NCBI RefSeq assembly: GCF_024622195.1
Contig: NZ_JANKBI010000001.1
Coordinates: 558,001 to 622,000 of the forward strand
Direction: 5' to 3'
DNA: 64,000 nt
DNA from: Murimonas intestini
GTDB lineage: Bacteria; Bacillota; Clostridia; Lachnospirales; Lachnospiraceae
Each line of letters starts with the position of its first letter. Within the stretch, counting starts at the first letter, position 1. The position numbers were made by a program, and so were the translations under genes. This document shows positions 45,142 through 52,732 of this stretch, in pieces. A model generated the notes under the pieces. The model worked only from the letters and a program-made list of their open reading frames with translations. It was not told the origin of the DNA and searched no databases.

Positions 45142-45498
45142 ATGGATAAAAAATTATTAGATTTTACCATTGAGAAAACAAACGAACTTATTAACGCATT
45201 TTCATGCAGCAGTGAAACTAAAGCTGCAGCACAGTCTTGGCTTGATTCCATCGGAACAGAAAACGAAGCCTCTGAGACTCTCCGTTATATCGAAGAACTG
45301 GAAGCTGATATTATGCCAATTGATACTTTAATTAGCTTTGCTGAGTCTGATGCCGGCCAGAAGGTATTTGGAAGCAATGCTCCTAATGTGGCTGCACATG
45401 CCAAAGAAATTAAAGCTTCCGGAGCCAAATACTGTGATTGTCCAGCCTGCGCTGCTGCTGAAGCCATTCTTGAACATAAATCTGAACTTCTTAAATAA
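45142..45498 (+). CDS. Conserved Lachnospiraceae protein with CDCPAC motif
   Basis: This 118-residue soluble protein is mostly helical. Two Cys lie close to each other at the end in YCDCPACAAAEAILEH (CxCxxC, about residues 99-104) and one in NAFSCSSETK. I recall relatives being labelled Hsp90-like chaperone in databases, but nothing here resembles Hsp90, so I treat the function as unknown. The Cys cluster could bind metal or be redox active. AGAGAGG lies 12 bases before the ATG. It has its own promoter and terminator. Confidence 0.8.
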   Translation: MDKKLLDFTIEKTNELINAFSCSSETKAAAQSWLDSIGTENEASETLRYIEELEADIMPIDTLISFAESDAGQKVFGSNAPNVAAHAKEIKASGAKYCDCPACAAAEAILEHKSELLK

Positions 45499-45505
45499 TA
45501 GAAAC

Positions 45506-45563
45506 GGGGATACGGGCCTTGATTCTCACAATCTAAATTTCGTCCGTGTCCCCCTTTTATTTT
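45506..45563 (+). terminator. Terminator after the CDCPAC gene
   Basis: GGGGATACGG (45506-45515) pairs with CCGTGTCCCC (45544-45553) and is followed by TTTTATTTT. The rest of the 360-base gap to 45857 holds the next promoter and nothing else recognised. Confidence 0.75.
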
Positions 45564-45798
45564 ATCTTTTTGAACGTCTGTATTCATCATATATCCCCCT
45601 CCCTTGCATGAGACAAGACTTATCCGGCAGCCGGAGTAAAGGGAACAAAACTACCTTGTCATTTTGAAATATATTCATACGCTATCTCCCCTTTCATTCA
45701 TCTGACATATCTGTTAGTATTTTTTCTTCTGGTAGTCCTCCTCCGTTTATTATTTTATATTATAACTTTATATTATTTTCTTTATATTCATTTTTATA

Positions 45799-45826
45799 TT
45801 GACTTTAATTTTATTCATGTTATACT
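45799..45826 (+). promoter_or_regulatory. Promoter of the DUF2089 gene
   Basis: TTGACT (45799-45804), 16 bases and TATACT (45821-45826), about 30 bases before the start codon. Confidence 0.65.
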
Positions 45827-45857
45827 TAACTATATTGAATATTATGTGAAAGGGTGA

Positions 45858-46160
45858 TTGAAATTGGAGATTGACAAAATACCACAGTGGATACTGGCAC
45901 TAGAGCAGGAAGACGCAGCTTTTCTAAAAAATTTTATTTTAAAATCCGGTTCATTAAAAGAAATAGCAAAACTGTATGAAGTTTCATACCCTACTGTCCG
46001 GCTGAGACTGGATAAACTTATACAAAAAATAGAAATCAGTGACCAGCAGGAAGACGAGCCATTTCAGGCTTTCATTAAAGGCCTGGCTGTCGATTCTCGT
46101 ATTGATTTAGAGACTGCAAAAATTATTATTGATAAATACAAAAAAGAAAAGGAGAGATGA
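45858..46160 (+). CDS. DUF2089 family regulator-like protein
   Basis: The protein is about 100 residues. It has the DUF2089 pattern IPQWILALEQEDAAFLKNFILKSGSLKEIAKLYEVSYPTVRLRLD (in parts), a predicted helix-turn-helix in which SYPTVR is the recognition helix. It is likely a small DNA-binding regulator. The start is a TTG: either 45858, only 3 bases after AAAGGG, or 45864, at better spacing. Its TGA overlaps the start region of the next gene, so the two form an operon. Confidence 0.85.
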   Translation: MKLEIDKIPQWILALEQEDAAFLKNFILKSGSLKEIAKLYEVSYPTVRLRLDKLIQKIEISDQQEDEPFQAFIKGLAVDSRIDLETAKIIIDKYKKEKER

Positions 46161-46162
46161 GT

Positions 46163-46447
46163 ATGCCAACTATTGTTTCAATAATCATTACTGTCATCAT
46201 CACACTGTCTATAACAGTCACGCAGAAGTATTTAGGCACAAGGAAGTATTGGCAGTTAGGAGCAGTTATACCCATTATTTCCGCTATTATAATGAGTATA
46301 TTATTTTATACCATGAATGTTAAACTTACCGCTAAAACTATTGTTCCATGTGTCATTATTCTTGTACTTGAACTTTTTATTTGGCTGGATAGCCGTAAGG
46401 GATACAGGCAGAAAGAACTTAATAGGATGAAAGCAAAAGACATCTAG
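46163..46447 (+). CDS. Small membrane protein co-expressed with DUF2089
   Basis: The protein is about 94 residues. Three hydrophobic helices (about 2-20, 30-50, 58-76) are followed by a basic tail (DSRKGYRQKELNRMKAKDI). ATG 46163 is 8 bases after AGGAG; the ATG two codons earlier is too close. The pairing of a DUF2089 regulator with a small membrane protein is typical for this family, but the function is unknown. Confidence 0.75.
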   Translation: MPTIVSIIITVIITLSITVTQKYLGTRKYWQLGAVIPIISAIIMSILFYTMNVKLTAKTIVPCVIILVLELFIWLDSRKGYRQKELNRMKAKDI

Positions 46448-46590
46448 TATATAAGTTCTCAAATTGAGTTTCCTTCAAATAGAGAACTAAAGCACTTCCT
46501 CTTTTATTGCCTAAGATACAAACAATAAAATGGATAAGCAAACATACCTGTGCAATGTATCCTTATGACAGCGCCAGACACTAAGCTAAA

Positions 46591-46638
46591 GAGCCAATAA
46601 TTATAAGGTCTTTCGACCTCATGAATTATCGGCTCTTT
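46591..46638 (+). terminator. Terminator after the DUF2089 operon
   Basis: GAGCC.ATAATT..AGGTC pairs with GACCT..AATTAT.GGCTC around a TTTC loop; TTT follows. Confidence 0.65.
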
Positions 46639-46685
46639 GAAGTTAAGATAATTTTACGGCATATACCATATAAATAAGCTGCTGT

Positions 46686-47435
46686 TTAATTGTCTCCAAA
46701 GTTTTTTACTAACAACCCTCGGTAAATATAACCTTCTGCTATATCTTCTTTTTCCGGCAGCGGTCGCGAATCAACTTTGTAATAGCTGTTAAAAATCCTT
46801 TTGTGAATATTTGTAAAATGGACAGGCAGACCAATACAAGAATAAAAACCTGCAGTATTTTGCAGTTGAAAATGGAGGTGGGGTTCAGTCGTATTGCCTG
46901 AATTACCGCACTTAGCAATAACATCGCCTCTTTTTACTTTCTGTCCTTTTTTTACTAATATGCTCCCAGGCATCAGATGGCAAAGAGTACTGTACTCATT
47001 TGCAGAGTGCTTTATGATAATGCGGTTGCCGCCAATATCTGGTGTATCCGGGTCTGTCTGCTCCCCGTCCATTATACGGCAGTCCGGAAAGCTGTTCTTT
47101 ACTGTAACAACGATACCATCCGCCGGAGCAAGAATGTCCTTCCCATAACAATAATAGCTGTGCAGATCTTTACTGTCTCCGTGATAACTCCCGCCTTCAT
47201 CATCCACAATTATAAAATCATAGGCAAAACGCTGCGGCAGAATATCCCAGGAGTGGGACGTGTTTTTTGTTATACCACCATTTATCGTATACCATTCTCC
47301 GTCAAACGGCAATGAATACTCTGTTTGGGGAACAAAACCATCAGCACTGTCAATTTCTTTGTCTCTGTATTTTACAGTGGCATAAATCAATCCGGTTACT
47401 TGCAATACAATCTGACCTAAAAAACGTATATTCAT
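46686..47435 (-). CDS. M23 family metallopeptidase
   Basis: This 249-residue protein has a LytM/M23 domain (about 85-215): HSWDILPQRFAYDFI (metal His/Asp), ILAPADGIVV, GNRIIIKHSANEYSTLCHLMPGSI and TEPHLHFQLQ with the catalytic His pair. A weak hydrophobic N-terminus (FLGQIVLQVTGLIYATV) may be a membrane or signal segment. M23 enzymes cut peptide bridges in peptidoglycan. Its ATG overlaps the stop of the small upstream gene (ATGA), so they are translationally coupled. Confidence 0.88.
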   Translation of the reverse strand: MNIRFLGQIVLQVTGLIYATVKYRDKEIDSADGFVPQTEYSLPFDGEWYTINGGITKNTSHSWDILPQRFAYDFIIVDDEGGSYHGDSKDLHSYYCYGKDILAPADGIVVTVKNSFPDCRIMDGEQTDPDTPDIGGNRIIIKHSANEYSTLCHLMPGSILVKKGQKVKRGDVIAKCGNSGNTTEPHLHFQLQNTAGFYSCIGLPVHFTNIHKRIFNSYYKVDSRPLPEKEDIAEGYIYRGLLVKNFGDN

Positions 47436-47668
47436 GTAGATTCCTCTCTATAACTTTCTTGTTCAACCCCCACAGCACTTTCTGCCTCCTCTTTGCTAAG
47501 AAAGACCTTAATTCCTATCTGCGCCGATGATATCCTGTGCTGACCAGAACAGTCACCGTAGCTGTCTATGCTGAATACAAACTCTTTCCCCGATTTTTCC
47601 ACATCTGTCACTTGTCCGGAATATATCCGCCCCTCATCAATATAATAGACAACTTTTCCCTCTTCCAT
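47432..47668 (-). CDS. Small uncharacterised protein upstream of the M23 peptidase
   Basis: This 78-residue soluble protein (MEEGKVVYYIDEGRIYSG...) has a beta-rich start and an acidic tail. ATG 47668 follows AAGGTGGAAGAA. A longer frame from GTG 47749 would overlap the HAD gene end by 31 bases. The stop overlaps the M23 start. I recognise no family. Confidence 0.6.
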   Translation of the reverse strand: MEEGKVVYYIDEGRIYSGQVTDVEKSGKEFVFSIDSYGDCSGQHRISSAQIGIKVFLSKEEAESAVGVEQESYREEST

Positions 47669-47718
47669 TTCTTCCACCTTCTTCTCTTCGCTTGGCCAAA
47701 CTACGTGCATCCCATAAC

Positions 47719-48576
47719 TTAGATCCTTGCAGTTGGGCGTGCTGCGCACAATATTGTATATATTCCGTAGGCCACCCCGTCTTCATCGTTCCCGGGAACT
47801 ATATAATCTGCAGCCTGGAGGCATTTTGGGGATGCATTTGCCACCGCTATCCCTATGCCGGCCTCTCTAAGCATTTCTGCATCATTGTCGCCGTCGCCAA
47901 AAGCAGCCAGCTCCTTGGGCAGTATCCCCAGATAATCTGCCAGGAATTTGATTCCCATATGCTTCCCCGAATCTTTATATGATATCTCTATAAGCTGCCG
48001 TACAGATGAAGTCATATATATATCCGGAACCTCCCTCTGAATGCGCTCCCAGATGAGATCTTTTACAGGGCCCTCCCGGCACACCACATCCATGCTGTCC
48101 AATTCTTCTATATGTTCCAGTATAAACTTTTGAATATCTTCTACTGGTTTTCTGCTTCCCCGGATATAAGACACGGCTTTTGGGGATGCCCCAAAGTGAA
48201 CAGGATCCGCCACATACCCTGCCTGTGCATATGCCTCGCCGTCCACAAAGACTTCATAAGCCGCTTCCCGGCTCTGTGACTCTGTCCCGGTCACCTCCAG
48301 GATCTTCAGTACTGACTGTTTTGTCATCTTATAATGCCTCAGGCGCACACTATCTGAAAGGCGGTAAACAGACGCTCCATTGGAAGTAACTGCATATTCT
48401 ACTCCCTGTATCCCTGTTATTTGGTCAGGAAGTGAATACAGGGCTCTGCCGCTGGCCACGATTACATGCATCCCTTTTGAAACTGCGTATTCGATTGCCT
48501 CTCTATTCCCATCAGATAATCCGCCTTCTGCGTTCAATGTAGTTCTGTCCAGATCCAGAGCTATCGCTTTGATCAT
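47719..48576 (-). CDS. HAD superfamily (Cof-type) phosphatase
   Basis: The protein is 285 residues. Motif I is ALDLDRTTLN (DxDxT, with Arg replacing the usual Gly), motif II lies near VIVASGRALYSL, and the Lys of motif III and GDGDNDAEMLREAGIGIAVANA (motif IV) near the end. The C2 cap is of the Cof type. Such enzymes hydrolyse phosphosugars or flavin nucleotides. ATG 48576 is 10 bases after GGAGG; a longer frame from 48711 runs through repeat copy C and lacks a ribosome site. The last residues continue into the next small gene's upstream region. Confidence 0.92.
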   Translation of the reverse strand: MIKAIALDLDRTTLNAEGGLSDGNREAIEYAVSKGMHVIVASGRALYSLPDQITGIQGVEYAVTSNGASVYRLSDSVRLRHYKMTKQSVLKILEVTGTESQSREAAYEVFVDGEAYAQAGYVADPVHFGASPKAVSYIRGSRKPVEDIQKFILEHIEELDSMDVVCREGPVKDLIWERIQREVPDIYMTSSVRQLIEISYKDSGKHMGIKFLADYLGILPKELAAFGDGDNDAEMLREAGIGIAVANASPKCLQAADYIVPGNDEDGVAYGIYTILCAARPTARI

Positions 48577-48646
48577 TGTTCCCGATCCTCCTTTGATTCC
48601 CCCAGCAGTTCTATAGCACCTGCCGCCTGTATATTTCTTTAAATTT

Positions 48647-48692
48647 TTTCTTACGGTCTGTGCAGTAAATGCACGGACCTGCTGAATAGCTA
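48647..48692 (-). repeat. Two-hairpin leader repeat, partial copy C
   Basis: On the minus strand TAGCTATTCAGCA is followed by hairpin GGTCCGTGCA / TGCACAGACC and CGTAAGAAAA. The second hairpin of copies A and B is missing. It lies about 70 bases upstream of the HAD phosphatase start, again in sense orientation. Confidence 0.75.
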
Positions 48693-48749
48693 CAAATATT
48701 TTAACATACACCCGTAAGGAATACCATGTATATTCATAAATCCTATAAA

Positions 48750-48892
48750 GTTACTTTTCACTCCGTGACCAGTAACACGCTTCGCAATGCACAGAAACGG
48801 CCAAAAGCGCCGTTTCGCGCTGCAGCCCTCAGGATTTTCGTGCAAAATACGCATGAAAACACCCGGCGGGATAACGTCCTGCGAACAGTTGC
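48750..48892 (+). repeat. 143-bp inverted-repeat element, copy 1
   Basis: The left end is GTTACTTTTCAC (48750-48761) and the right end is GCGAACAGTTGC (48881-48892), a decayed match to the other copy's ends. Inside, the order is CTCCGTGACCAGTAACACGC, GATGCACAGAAACGG-like, GCCGTTTCGCGCTGC and TTTTCGTGCAAAATACGCATGAAAA. It matches the copy at 52110-52252 in inverse orientation and has exactly the same length. It encodes no protein. Confidence 0.85.
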
Positions 48893-48922
48893 ATTTTTCA
48901 GGCAAAAAAATAAGGTATGTAC

Positions 48923-49086
48923 TAGAGCGTGTTTGAAAAATCATTCCCGCGATCTGCACGCCCCACTTTGTGGGAGATTTGCCCCTCATTCAGTCGACGT
49001 AGCCCGCTACGCCTCCTTCATTCGGGACAAATCTCCCACAAACTGTGACGCACATCTCACGGAAAGCATTTTTCAAACACGCTCTA
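48923..49086. mobile_element. 164-bp palindromic MITE-like element
   Basis: TAGAGCGTGTTTGAAAAAT at 48923 and its exact complement ATTTTTCAAACACGCTCTA ending at 49086 form 19-bp terminal inverted repeats flanked by TA. The interior is also largely self-complementary (TGTGGGAGATTTG / CAAATCTCCCACA and CGTAGCCCGCTACG at the centre). The whole can fold into one long hairpin. It has no coding capacity, so it would be moved in trans, for example by a Tc/IS630-type transposase (inference from the TA ends). Confidence 0.85.
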
Positions 49087-49160
49087 AGACATACCTTCAA
49101 GCTGTAAACAAATTATTTTTTAGCGCAGGGTGTCCGGGGGAGCAGCCCCCGGACTGGAAT

Positions 49161-49652
49161 CTAAGCGTTTTTATTGTTTATATAATTGATAAGTCCCTCT
49201 GCTTTTATGATCTTCTGCATGAACTCCGGGAAAGCCTGGCCTTTGTACTCTGTTTCCTTTGTCCTGTCATATATCATACCGCTGTCAAAATCTATCTCCA
49301 CCCGGTCTCCTGCATCGATATCTTTTGCCGCTTCCGGACATTCAATGATCGGCAGTCCGATATTGATCGCATTCCTGTAGAAAATTCTGGCAAATGTCTC
49401 GGCTATGACACAGCTGACTCCCGCCGCCTTGATTGCAATAGGCGCGTGCTCCCTTGATGAACCGCAGCCAAAATTCTTGTTGGCTACGATGATATCTCCC
49501 TTATTTACTTTTTTCACAAATTCTTTATCGATATCTTCCATGCAGTGTGTAGCCAGTTCCGCAGGATCTGACGAGTTCAGATACCTGGCAGGAATTATAA
49601 CATCTGTATCTACGTTATCTCCGTATTTAAATACTTTTCCGTCTGCTTTCAT
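49161..49652 (-). CDS. leuD: 3-isopropylmalate dehydratase small subunit
   Basis: LeuD is the swivel-domain subunit of the isomerase converting 2- to 3-isopropylmalate. The 163-residue length is typical of the archaeal/clostridial short form. It has VDTDVIIPARYL at the start, NFGCGSSREHAPIAIK (substrate contact) and the swivel motif FARIFYRNAINIGLP. AGGAGGAACTTTC precedes the ATG. It lies 11 bases after leuC and is co-transcribed. Confidence 0.96.
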   Translation of the reverse strand: MKADGKVFKYGDNVDTDVIIPARYLNSSDPAELATHCMEDIDKEFVKKVNKGDIIVANKNFGCGSSREHAPIAIKAAGVSCVIAETFARIFYRNAINIGLPIIECPEAAKDIDAGDRVEIDFDSGMIYDRTKETEYKGQAFPEFMQKIIKAEGLINYINNKNA

Positions 49653-49663
49653 GAAAGTTCCTC

Positions 49664-50932
49664 CTATAATCCTAATTCGTCCGGCGCTGATATCTTACCG
49701 GTCACTGCGCTGGCTGCTGCTACTGCCGGACTTGCCAGATATACTTCTGAGTCAACATGACCCATACGTCCCACAAAGTTTCTGTTCGTAGTAGATATGC
49801 ATCTCTCACCGGCGGCCAGAATTCCCATATATCCGCCCAGGCAAGGGCCGCAGGTAGGTGTGCTCACAACAGCTCCCGCCTTGATAAATGTCTGCACAAG
49901 CCCCTCTTCGATAGCCTGCAGATAGATCTTCTGGGTCGCGGGTATCACGATACAGCGGATTCCTTTCTTTACATGACGTCCTTCAAGGATCCTGGCAGCT
50001 ATTCTTAAATCTTCAATACGACCGTTTGTACATGATCCGATAACAGACTGGTCAATCACCACATCCTCTTTAATCTCATCTATTGTCTTTGTATTCTCCG
50101 GCAGGTGCGGGAATGCCACCGTTGGCTTTAACTGGCTTAAGTCTATTGTGTATTCTTCCTCATATACAGCGTCTTCATCTGCTTCATAGGTTTTGAAGGG
50201 GCGGACAGAATGCTCCTTCATATATGCAACAGTCTGTTCATCAACAGGGAAAATGCCGTTCTTGCCGCCGGCCTCGATCGCCATATTGGCAATTGTAAAT
50301 CTGTCATCCATAGAAAGGTTCGCTATCCCGTCTCCCACAAATTCCATTGACTTGTAGAGCGCGCCGTCAACACCGATCATTCCGATAATATGAAGGATCA
50401 CATCTTTTCCGCTGACCCACCTGGACGGTTTTCCTGTCAGGTTGAATTTAATAGCTCCCGGTACCTTAAACCATGCTTTCCCTGTAGCCATTCCAGCTGC
50501 CATGTCTGTGCTTCCAACACCTGTGGAAAATGCCCCCAGGGCGCCGTATGTACAAGTATGGGAATCCGCGCCGATCACCACATCGCCAGCTACAACCAGC
50601 CCTTTTTCAGGCAGCAGGGCATGCTCTATTCCCATATCCCCCACGTCGAAATAATTTGTTATATCATGTCTGCACGCAAATTCACGCACACATTTACAGT
50701 GCTCTGCAGATTTAATATCCTTATTAGGAATAAAGTGGTCCATAACGAGGGCTATTTTTTCCTTGTCAAACACCTTGTCTGTTGTCATTTTATCCATCTC
50801 ATGGATAGCTACAGGTGATGTAATGTCATTTCCTAATACAAGATCCAGATCCGCCTCTATCAGCTGCCCCGGTTCTACAGATGGAAGATTGGCATGTGCA
50901 GCCAGAATCTTCTGTGTCATTGTCATTCCCAT
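49664..50932 (-). CDS. leuC: 3-isopropylmalate dehydratase large subunit
   Basis: LeuC carries the [4Fe-4S] cluster of isopropylmalate isomerase. The 422-residue protein is the short homoaconitase-like form. It has MTMTQKILAAHA at the start, IGADSHTCTYGALGAFSTGVGSTDMA (in parts, first cluster Cys), SVIGSCTNGRIEDLRIAA and TPTCGPCLGGYMG with the other two Cys. AGGAGGTAAGACA sets ATG 50932. It leads leuCD, divergent from a LysR gene across a palindromic operator. Confidence 0.96.
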   Translation of the reverse strand: MGMTMTQKILAAHANLPSVEPGQLIEADLDLVLGNDITSPVAIHEMDKMTTDKVFDKEKIALVMDHFIPNKDIKSAEHCKCVREFACRHDITNYFDVGDMGIEHALLPEKGLVVAGDVVIGADSHTCTYGALGAFSTGVGSTDMAAGMATGKAWFKVPGAIKFNLTGKPSRWVSGKDVILHIIGMIGVDGALYKSMEFVGDGIANLSMDDRFTIANMAIEAGGKNGIFPVDEQTVAYMKEHSVRPFKTYEADEDAVYEEEYTIDLSQLKPTVAFPHLPENTKTIDEIKEDVVIDQSVIGSCTNGRIEDLRIAARILEGRHVKKGIRCIVIPATQKIYLQAIEEGLVQTFIKAGAVVSTPTCGPCLGGYMGILAAGERCISTTNRNFVGRMGHVDSEVYLASPAVAAASAVTGKISAPDELGL

Positions 50933-50995
50933 TGTCTTACCTCCTGATTTTATCGCTGCACTCATTCTGATGCAGCTTTTTTCTTTTCTGATTGC

Positions 50996-51020
50996 ATTAT
51001 AACACAGGCCTTGTTATAAT
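50996..51020. promoter_or_regulatory. Palindromic LysR-type operator between leuC and lysR
   Basis: ATTATAACA (50996-51004) is the exact inverse of TGTTATAAT (51012-51020) around CAGGCCT. Each arm includes a TATAAT: the minus-strand one is the likely leuC -10 (50996-51001), and the plus-strand one lies ahead of lysR. It fits the T-N11-A pattern of LysR sites, so the regulator probably controls both its own gene and leuCD. Confidence 0.7.
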
Positions 51021-51074
51021 TGAAATATATATTATGAATATTTAGTATAATTTAAAGTTATGGAAGGAATTTAT

Positions 51075-52001
51075 ATGGATCAGAACCTCTCCCTGTACAA
51101 AATTTTTTATACAGTCGCAAGTACCGGAAATATTTCCCATGCCGCCGAAGCCCTGTATATCAGCCAGCCCGCCATCAGCAAATCCATCAGGAAGCTGGAG
51201 CAGTCCTTAAATACCACACTGTTTTCAAGGACATCCAGAGGCGTCCGCCTGACTGATGAGGGCGCCCTTTTATTTGACTACGTAAAATCCGCCTTTGATT
51301 TTATCGAGGCCGGTGAACAGCAGCTGAAGATGGCGCTTGATCTCGGGATCGGGCATCTCAGGATAGGCGTCAGCACTACGCTGTGCAAATATCTGCTGCT
51401 GCCGTATCTCCAGAGATTCATTGGACTGCACCCTCACATCAAGATAGCTATCGAATGCCAGTCCACTAACCAGACCCTCCAGCTTCTGGAAGAACGCAAG
51501 ATAGATATAGGCCTGATTGGGCGCCCCGAGAGATTTTCACATATCCATTTCCAGCCTTTGACTGAAATAGAGGATATTTTCGTTTCCACCAGAAGCTACC
51601 TGGATAATCTCATGCTCAGGCTTCCCGGTTTATCCTGCGCTCAGGAGCATTCCCCTGCTTCCATCCAGGAGATAGCCAAAGCCGGGACTCTGATGCTGCT
51701 TGACAAAGAAAACATGACAAGACAGTATATTAATGACTATCTGAAGGAGCACGCCATAGAACCAAACAATCTGATTGAAATATCATCTATGGATCTTCTG
51801 ATCGATTTTGCTAAAATCAGCCTGGGTATCGCATGCGTGATCAAAAAATTTGTTGAAAAAGAGCTGGATGACGGCAGTCTGATACAGATTCCTCTGCCCT
51901 GCCCCATCCACAAAAGGCAGGTTGGTTTCGCATGGCCCGCAGATATCACACCCTCACCCAGCGTAAAAGAGTTTCTTGATTTTCTGGACATGGAGAAGTA
52001 A
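51075..52001 (+). CDS. LysR family regulator, divergent from leuCD
   Basis: The protein is 308 residues. An N-terminal winged helix (residues 5-64: FYTVASTGNISHAAEALYISQPAISKSIRKLE) is followed by a periplasmic-binding-like effector domain (about 90-300). ATG 51075 is 9 bases after GGAAGG; the ATG five codons earlier lacks one. Its divergence from leuC and the shared operator indicate regulation of leucine synthesis, with an isopropylmalate-like coinducer by analogy to LeuO/CysB-type logic (inference). A hairpin AGGATGCT/AGCATCCT at 52016-52043 follows. Confidence 0.92.
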   Translation: MDQNLSLYKIFYTVASTGNISHAAEALYISQPAISKSIRKLEQSLNTTLFSRTSRGVRLTDEGALLFDYVKSAFDFIEAGEQQLKMALDLGIGHLRIGVSTTLCKYLLLPYLQRFIGLHPHIKIAIECQSTNQTLQLLEERKIDIGLIGRPERFSHIHFQPLTEIEDIFVSTRSYLDNLMLRLPGLSCAQEHSPASIQEIAKAGTLMLLDKENMTRQYINDYLKEHAIEPNNLIEISSMDLLIDFAKISLGIACVIKKFVEKELDDGSLIQIPLPCPIHKRQVGFAWPADITPSPSVKEFLDFLDMEK

Positions 52002-52109
52002 TTATAGAAGACAAAAGGATGCTGCACAGATAGCGAGCATCCTCCCATACCAAAATTCTATTTTCCCGCCTGCCCGGTGCCTCACCCTCTGTATATCTGT
52101 ACTTTAAGC

Positions 52110-52252
52110 GTTACTGTTCACACGCCAACATTCCGCGAGGTGTTTTCGTGCGTATTTTGCACGAAAATCCCGAGTTTTGCAGCGCGAAACGGCAAATTTT
52201 GCCGTTTCTGTGCATCGCGGAGCGTGTTACTGGTCACGGAGTGAACAGTAAC
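52110..52252 (-). repeat. 143-bp inverted-repeat element, copy 2
   Basis: The ends GTTACTGTTCAC (52110-52121) and GTGAACAGTAAC (52241-52252) are perfect 12-bp terminal inverted repeats. Internal hairpins are TTTTCGTGC/GCACGAAAA, AAACGGCAAA/TTTGCCGTTT and TTACTGGTCAC/GTGA.CAGTAA. It is the inverse of copy 1. Its first bases encode the last residues and stop of the ECF S-component gene. Confidence 0.88.
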
Positions 52253-52730
52253 CTTTAAGACGCCCCAGCAGCTTTTTCAGAGGCTTCAGCAGAATCAGGA
52301 CAAGGATAAAATTGCTGACTCCATGGATGACATCAAAGGGTATACCGCTTATCCACCAGGAGATCCCCGCAGCCAAACCTCCTCCTACGGCATAAGGTAT
52401 CGCACAGAGCGCGCCAAATGCCAGCCCAAAGCCGCCTGATATGACTGCCCATATCCAGACCGACTCTGTCTTGTTAAGCAGGAGGGTGAGCACAGCCAGA
52501 AGCGGCCATACATACAGATACATGATCCACCAGATCCCAAATCCGTAGATAAGTCCCTCCAGAACTGCAAATACAGCCAGGATATAAAAAACACGTTTTC
52601 CAAAGACCATGGCATATACGATAACTAAAAGGCTTACGACTTCAATATTGGGAAGCGGCCCAAGCGCTACCTGCAGGATCAGAAGCACAGCGGCCAAAAG
52701 CCCTATCAGCGTAATGTCTTTTACCTTCAT
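52227..52730 (-). CDS. ECF-type transporter S component-like membrane protein
   Basis: The protein is 167 residues with about six helices. The N-terminus MKVKDITLIGLLAAVLLILQV and the interior Ala-x-x-x-Gly-rich helices are typical of energy-coupling-factor substrate binders. The C-terminal residues after KKLLGRLKG (YCSLRDQ) are encoded by the invading repeat, so the natural C-terminus is probably lost. Its ATG lies 2 bases after the DUF4430 stop, so the two are coupled. The vitamin or metal substrate is unknown; DUF4430 neighbours hint at a cobalamin-like ligand. Confidence 0.78.
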   Translation of the reverse strand: MKVKDITLIGLLAAVLLILQVALGPLPNIEVVSLLVIVYAMVFGKRVFYILAVFAVLEGLIYGFGIWWIMYLYVWPLLAVLTLLLNKTESVWIWAVISGGFGLAFGALCAIPYAVGGGLAAGISWWISGIPFDVIHGVSNFILVLILLKPLKKLLGRLKGYCSLRDQ

Positions 52731-52732
52731 GA

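Noticed and set aside
45142..45498. Labelling this protein an Hsp90 chaperone
   Set aside because: It is 118 residues and has none of the Hsp90 ATPase or middle-domain motifs.
48577..48711. 45-residue N-terminal extension of the HAD phosphatase
   Set aside because: It would translate repeat copy C and has no ribosome site, while ATG 48576 follows GGAGG.
48726..49457. 243-residue plus-strand frame across the repeats and leuD
   Set aside because: It is an accident of the palindromic repeats continuing into the antisense of leuD.
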